Assembly (NCBI GenBank): GCA_003133815.1
Contig: PKZR01000382.1
Span: 2,707 to 11,212, forward strand
Reading direction: 5' to 3'
Origin: Limisphaerales bacterium
Lineage (GTDB): Bacteria > Verrucomicrobiota > Verrucomicrobiia > Limisphaerales > UBA11358
DNA: 8,506 bases
Shown: positions 5,857 through 8,506 of the stretch, one piece after another
Layout of the letters: every line of letters starts with the position of its first letter
How positions within the stretch are numbered: the stretch's first letter is position 1
Position numbers and translations under genes: made by a program
The notes under the pieces: generated by a model
The model's input: the letters and a program-made list of their open reading frames with translations, nothing else
What the model was told of the DNA's origin: nothing
Database searches by the model: none

Positions 5857-5916
5857 TAAAACATGGTCGGCAAGGGCTTTGACAACGTCTCGTAACTGTT
5901 CGGTTGTTGGTGTCAT
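5806..5916 (-). CDS. Possible small ORF (36 aa) running into the 21-bp repeats
   Basis: From ATG at 5916 on the minus strand the frame reads MTPTTEQLRDVVKALADHVLLMD and continues into two repeat units (IHLGRSS VHLGGR) before TAA. The first 23 residues look like a normal amphipathic helix, unlike the surrounding intergenic frames. The rest is repeat-derived. It may be a tiny gene, or the 5' stub of a gene whose remainder was displaced by the repeat array. I recognise no family, and no ribosome binding site is seen. Confidence 0.25.
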   Translation of the reverse strand: MTPTTEQLRDVVKALADHVLLMDIHLGRSSVHLGGR

Positions 5917-5957
5917 ATCTGGATATGAAACCGCCGCCAAACCCACAACGCAAGCAA

Positions 5958-5971
5958 CAACCGCTTGCGGT
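5958..5971. repeat. Imperfect direct repeat, copy A (CAACCGCTTGCGGT)
   Basis: Matches 6185-6198 at 13 of 14 bases and is itself hairpin-forming (ACCGC-TT-GCGGT). Both copies are followed 7-18 nt later by ACTCCCGC and a GG-rich run. The two copies flank the 63-aa ORF. Confidence 0.4.
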
Positions 5972-5976
5972 CAGTA

Positions 5977-6168
5977 TCAACTCCCGCTGGCTGGCGTAGG
6001 ATTGCCCGCCATTGCTTCAAGCGTAGTTCCTTTGGACTTTGCCCATTGGCGCGCTCTGCGCGCCGATACGCCCAATCTGGCGAGCTTTGCGTAGTGTTCT
6101 GGTGAACGGCGTTTGCTTTCTCCTTTGCCAGCCTTGCCGCCGCGTGCGCTAAACTCTCGGTGTTCCAT
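5977..6168 (-). CDS. Small basic hypothetical protein (63 aa)
   Basis: From ATG at 6168 the product reads MEHREFSARGGKAGKGESKRRSPEHYAKLARLG, followed by VSARRARQWAKSKGTTLEAMAGNPTPASGS. It is rich in Lys, Arg, Gly and Ala, with no signal sequence or membrane segment. The SARGGKAGKGESKRR..HYAKL pattern resembles small basic proteins with a GGKA-type head and a helical RRAR tail that I associate with poorly characterised soil bacterial ORFs, possibly nucleic-acid binding. That resemblance is from memory and cannot be checked here. A TTGACA hexamer lies shortly upstream (minus strand, plus 6181-6186) without a convincing -10 box. The ORF is bracketed by two copies of a CAACCGCTTGYGGT sequence, which hints at a small cassette. 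A competing frame from 6218 to 5913 (101 aa) overlaps it and looks less protein-like. Confidence 0.4.
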   Translation of the reverse strand: MEHREFSARGGKAGKGESKRRSPEHYAKLARLGVSARRARQWAKSKGTTLEAMAGNPTPASGS

Positions 6169-6184
6169 GACAATCGCAAACTGT

Positions 6185-6198
6185 CAACCGCTTGTGGT
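6185..6198. repeat. Imperfect direct repeat, copy B (CAACCGCTTGTGGT)
   Basis: Partner of 5958-5971. It contains the inverted repeat CAACC...GGTTG and is followed by a second, GC-rich hairpin-capable stretch. Confidence 0.4.
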
Positions 6199-6452
6199 TG
6201 CGTCCGTGAACTACCCACTCCCGCGGGGTGGCGGGATTATGTCTTTGACGTAGGCAGATAGTAGCGAAACCCAATGTCTATGCGGGCGGAAGTGGACTAA
6301 TTCAGACGCGGATTTTTGACAGCTTTTTTAGTCTTGGCTTTCTTCATCGGCGGCGCGGAGAGTATGCGCTTGGCAGCTTGGTTGATGGAGCATTGAATCA
6401 GGTGTTCACCCCATGGTCATGGAAAGGTTTGCAGGTGTAATATTTCTCCAAT
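6199..6452. other. Non-coding stretch with a GC-rich hairpin; no supported gene
   Basis: The main structure is CCAC-T-CC (6215-6221) pairing with GGGTGG (6226-6231) around a CGCG loop, with one bulged T. Short T-runs occur at 6312-6316 and 6324-6330. On the minus strand, 6297-6407 reads EHLIQCSINQAAKRIL...KKAVKNPRLN without a start codon and behind a stop, which could be the tail of a lost gene. Upstream of the next lipoprotein gene TAATAT at 6438-6443 is a possible -10 box without a good -35. Confidence 0.4.
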
Positions 6453-6782
6453 ATGAAAATCAAACCAGAAAGGCCGGCCCGCATGAACTCTCCGAATATT
6501 CTGGCCAGCCGGATCAGGACCGGGCTGGCCATTGCGATGCTGACCGCCATGACAGGATGCGTCGGTGTCGTGGATGACGGAGGTTACAATGACGGTGACG
6601 TTGGCGTTGGCTGGTGGGGCGGCTGGTGGGGTGGTTGGTGGGGCGGCGGCTATGAGCGGGGACGCGATGTGCATGGATATAGTGCTCGCGGAGCCGCCAG
6701 TCGTGGAGCGGCACATGGCGGTGGCGGAGGCGGACACGCGAGCGGTGGAGGCGGGCATGGCGGCGGTGGAGGCAGGCGCTGA
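6453..6782 (+). CDS. Small Gly/Trp/His-rich putative lipoprotein
   Basis: The frame from ATG 6453 encodes 109 residues; ATG 6483 (MNSPNILASRIRTGLAIAMLTAMTGC) is an equally plausible start. The hydrophobic stretch ends in MTGC, a serviceable lipobox, with Cys36 (counted from 6453) as the acceptor. After VGVVDDGGYNDGDVGVG come three GWWG units built from a 12-bp tandem repeat, then a Ser/Ala/Gly/His-rich tail ending HGGGGGHASG..HGGGGGRR. No folded domain is recognisable. The Gly/His tail ending in Arg-Arg resembles the C-terminal tail of DUF3300 proteins, which I know as frequent neighbours of DUF2950; this protein could be a shortened analogue. It lies 40 bp before a DUF2950 gene on the same strand. 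No Shine-Dalgarno sequence is visible. Confidence 0.65.
   Translation: MKIKPERPARMNSPNILASRIRTGLAIAMLTAMTGCVGVVDDGGYNDGDVGVGWWGGWWGGWWGGGYERGRDVHGYSARGAASRGAAHGGGGGGHASGGGGHGGGGGRR
6609..6644 (+). repeat. 12-bp tandem repeat, three units, encoding GWWG x3
   Basis: Three consecutive units, each GGYTGGTGGGGY, lie in frame with the lipoprotein gene. They differ only at the third base and the last base. They give a Trp-Trp doublet every four residues. Confidence 0.8.
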
Positions 6783-6822
6783 ACCACAAACCCATCTCAA
6801 AAAAAATTCAAATTTTATCCCT

Positions 6823-7821
6823 ATGAAAATTTCAAACCTGTTGACACGTTTTTCCAGACTTTTGACACTGACACTGTTGGTGGCGGCCTCGGTTGTATTG
6901 CCCTCAAAACTACAGGCGGCGGAGCCGGATGCAAAACCGGCCATCACGGAACAATTGTTCGCCTCGCCGGATGATGCCGTAAAGGCCCTGCAAACCGCCG
7001 CCGAAGCCAAGGATCCATCCGCCCTGCAAACCATCTTTGGCCCGGAGTTCTCCGAGCTTTTGACCGGCGACAAGGTGCAGGATGCGAACAATGCCCAGCG
7101 GTTCGCCGCCGCAATGGCGCAGGGCTGCAACCAGGTGAAAGAAGGCGATGACACAATCACATTGGAAGTGGGCACAAACAACTGGCCGTATCCCATTCCG
7201 CTGGTGCAAACCAATGGCCAATGGCATTTCGACACGGCGGCGGGCAAGGAGGAGATCATCAACCGGCATATTGGAAAAGACGAGCTCTATGCCATCGGCA
7301 TCTGTCGCGCTTATGTGACAGCTCAAAAGCAATACGCCAGTGCGAATACGGCCGCAGGGGGCGCATTCGTAGAATATGCGCAACATTTCAAAAGCACGCC
7401 CGGCAAGAAGGACGGGCTGTTTTGGCCGGTGGCGGAGAACGAACCGGCCAGCCCATTCGGGCCTTTGGTGGCGGAGGCGCAGGCCGAGGGTTATGCCATT
7501 CACAAGGGCGCGGGTCCGCATCCGTTTCACGGTTATTATTTCAGGATTCTGACCCGGCAAGGGCGGGCCGCACCCGGCGGGCAGATGAATTACATGAACG
7601 ATGAGGAATTGACGGGGGGATTCGCAATGGTGGCTTACCCGGAACATTGGGATCAGTCGGGCATCATGACTTTCATTGTCAATCAGGACGGCAAAGTTTA
7701 TCAGCGCAATCTTGCTGAAAAAACTTCCAAGATTGCTGAGGCAATGAAGGAATACAATCCGGACAGCGACTGGACGCTGGTGACGGATGAAGGCGTCTTG
7801 AGCGCGGTGTCCGAGAAATGA
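6823..7821 (+). CDS. Secreted DUF2950 family protein
   Basis: From ATG 6823 the product has 332 residues. A signal peptide (MKISNLLTRFSRLLTLTLLVAASVVLPSKLQA) has a signal-peptidase I site near Ala32/Ala33, so the protein is exported. The mature part follows the DUF2950 (PF11453) pattern: FASPDDAVKALQTAAEAKDPSALQTIFGPE near the start, NNWPYPIPLVQTNGQWHFDTAAGKEEIINRHIGKDEL in the middle, and the diagnostic GAGPHPFHGYYFRILTRQG (229-247). GGFAMVAYPEHWDQSGIMTFIVNQDGKVYQRNL follows. Function is unknown; the family is periplasmic or secreted. The frame is open upstream to 6565 but overlaps the lipoprotein gene, so 6823 with its clear signal peptide is chosen. It begins 40 bp after that gene and ends 6 bp before the ABC ATPase, suggesting one transcript. 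Confidence 0.9.
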   Translation: MKISNLLTRFSRLLTLTLLVAASVVLPSKLQAAEPDAKPAITEQLFASPDDAVKALQTAAEAKDPSALQTIFGPEFSELLTGDKVQDANNAQRFAAAMAQGCNQVKEGDDTITLEVGTNNWPYPIPLVQTNGQWHFDTAAGKEEIINRHIGKDELYAIGICRAYVTAQKQYASANTAAGGAFVEYAQHFKSTPGKKDGLFWPVAENEPASPFGPLVAEAQAEGYAIHKGAGPHPFHGYYFRILTRQGRAAPGGQMNYMNDEELTGGFAMVAYPEHWDQSGIMTFIVNQDGKVYQRNLAEKTSKIAEAMKEYNPDSDWTLVTDEGVLSAVSEK

Positions 7822-7827
7822 CGCTGC

Positions 7828-8506
7828 ATGGCTACAAGTTCAGACCCTGTAACGTCGTTTAAAAATGAGGCGATTGTAGCCACCGGTCTGACCAAATGGT
7901 TTGGCGAAGGCGAGGCCAGGGTGACGGCCGTGAATCAGGTCGGGTTGGTCGCGCACTTTGGCGAAATGCTGTTCATCGTCGGTCCGTCCGGCAGCGGAAA
8001 GACCACGATGCTCAGCATGATTTCCGGCATCCTGCGGCCCAACGCCGGCAACGTCAAAGTCAAAGGGGCCGATATCTGGACGCTGAACAATGACCAGTTG
8101 GCGGACTTCCGGCTGAACACGATTGGCTTCGTGTTTCAGGATTACCATTTGTTTCCACGACTGACGACGGCGGAAAATGTTGCGATTCCGTTGATCCTGA
8201 AGCAGCACAACTGGAATGAATCCATCAACGAGGCCAGAAAGCAGCTTGAAATTGTTGGCCTCAAAAACCGGGGCGACATGCTGCCGGTGAAGCTCTCCGG
8301 CGGCGAACAGCAGCGCGTGGCGATTGCGCGGGCAATCATCAGCCGGCCCGAGATTTTGATTTTCGACGAGCCGACGGCCTCGCTGGATGGCGACACGGGC
8401 CGGATGATCATCGCGTTTGTGAAGGAAAATATTCTCAATGAAAACCGGTGCATTTTGATTGTCACCCATGATGCGCGCATCAACGAATATGCGGATCGAA
8501 TCCTCC
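7828..8506 (+). CDS. ABC transporter ATP-binding protein, LolD/MacB/DevA type (3' truncated by window)
   Basis: The frame starts at ATG 7828 and is open to the window end (226 residues visible), so only the last few residues are missing. All ATPase motifs are present: Walker A GPSGSGKTT (52-60), Q-loop VFQDYHLFP (Gln104), signature LSGGEQQR (156-163), Walker B ILIFDEP (176-182, Asp180, Glu181), D-loop SLD (185-187), and switch His214 in VTHD. The sequence after the Q-loop (LTTAENVAIPLIL) and the overall size fit the LolD/MacB/DevA/FtsE group. These ATPases pair with a FtsX-like permease to move lipoproteins or export products, or to pull on envelope components. The gene lies 6 bp after the DUF2950 stop. 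The permease and any membrane-fusion partner are expected just beyond the window. Cytoplasmic, membrane-associated. ATG 7818 overlaps the previous stop but is out of frame, which supports 7828. Confidence 0.93.
   Translation, partial: MATSSDPVTSFKNEAIVATGLTKWFGEGEARVTAVNQVGLVAHFGEMLFIVGPSGSGKTTMLSMISGILRPNAGNVKVKGADIWTLNNDQLADFRLNTIGFVFQDYHLFPRLTTAENVAIPLILKQHNWNESINEARKQLEIVGLKNRGDMLPVKLSGGEQQRVAIARAIISRPEILIFDEPTASLDGDTGRMIIAFVKENILNENRCILIVTHDARINEYADRIL

Noticed and set aside
5654..5980. N-terminal extension of the DUF4230 protein through the tandem repeat
   Set aside because: The extension has no recognisable domain and would place the signal anchor about 110 residues inside the protein; ATG 5653 gives a standard membrane anchor.
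4916..6094. Long plus-strand frame (392 codons) across the DUF4230 gene and the repeat array
   Set aside because: It is the antisense of a recognisable DUF4230 gene, and its Arg/Gln/His-rich translation has no protein-like features.
5913..6218. 101-aa minus-strand frame overlapping the 63-aa ORF
   Set aside because: Its composition is irregular and it competes with the 63-aa frame, which has a more consistent basic, helical character.
6297..6407. Minus-strand stretch reading EHLIQCSINQAAKRIL...KKAVKNPRLN
   Set aside because: It has a plausible basic tail but no start codon and an in-frame stop just upstream; at most a gene remnant, too short to name.

Overview
The window looks like the chromosome of a moderately GC-rich environmental bacterium, most likely Verrucomicrobiota or a related soil lineage. 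This is inferred from the gene mix: Mpl ligase, discoidin-type lipoprotein, DUF4230, DUF2950 and Gly/Trp-rich lipoprotein. It also fits the near absence of Shine-Dalgarno sequences. Nothing in the window fixes the taxon directly.

Layout. (1) 1-507 is the 3' end of an alpha/beta-hydrolase esterase. (2) 508-1807 is a 1300-bp IS1595-family insertion sequence with 23-bp imperfect terminal inverted repeats and an 8-bp target duplication, CAAATTAG, which contains the esterase stop codon. Its transposase (minus strand) is split by a frameshift. Beyond the transposase lie the 5' stub of a DUF3800-like gene on the opposite strand and a tRNA D-arm-like sequence. (3) 1900-4299 holds two same-strand housekeeping or metabolic genes 21 bp apart: mpl (murein peptide recycling ligase) and a Gfo/Idh/MocA oxidoreductase. 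(4) 4422-5653 holds a convergent pair, 2 nt apart: a discoidin-domain lipoprotein (+) and a membrane-anchored DUF4230 protein (-). (5) 5654-6452 is an accessory-looking stretch. It has an array of six 21-bp tandem repeats, a 36-codon ORF running into the array, a small basic hypothetical protein, and repeated hairpin-forming sequence on either side of that protein. (6) 6453-8506 is a same-strand cluster: a Gly/Trp/His-rich small lipoprotein, a secreted DUF2950 protein, and a LolD/MacB-type ABC ATPase cut by the window edge.

How the parts fit. mpl belongs to cell-wall recycling. The last cluster looks like an envelope or secretion operon: the DUF2950 stop and the ATPase start are 6 bp apart. 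No complete new defence or mobile system is evident. The most interesting items are the composite interior of the insertion sequence, its predicted leaderless transposase promoter inside the terminal repeat, and the 21-bp repeat array with the small ORFs beside it.
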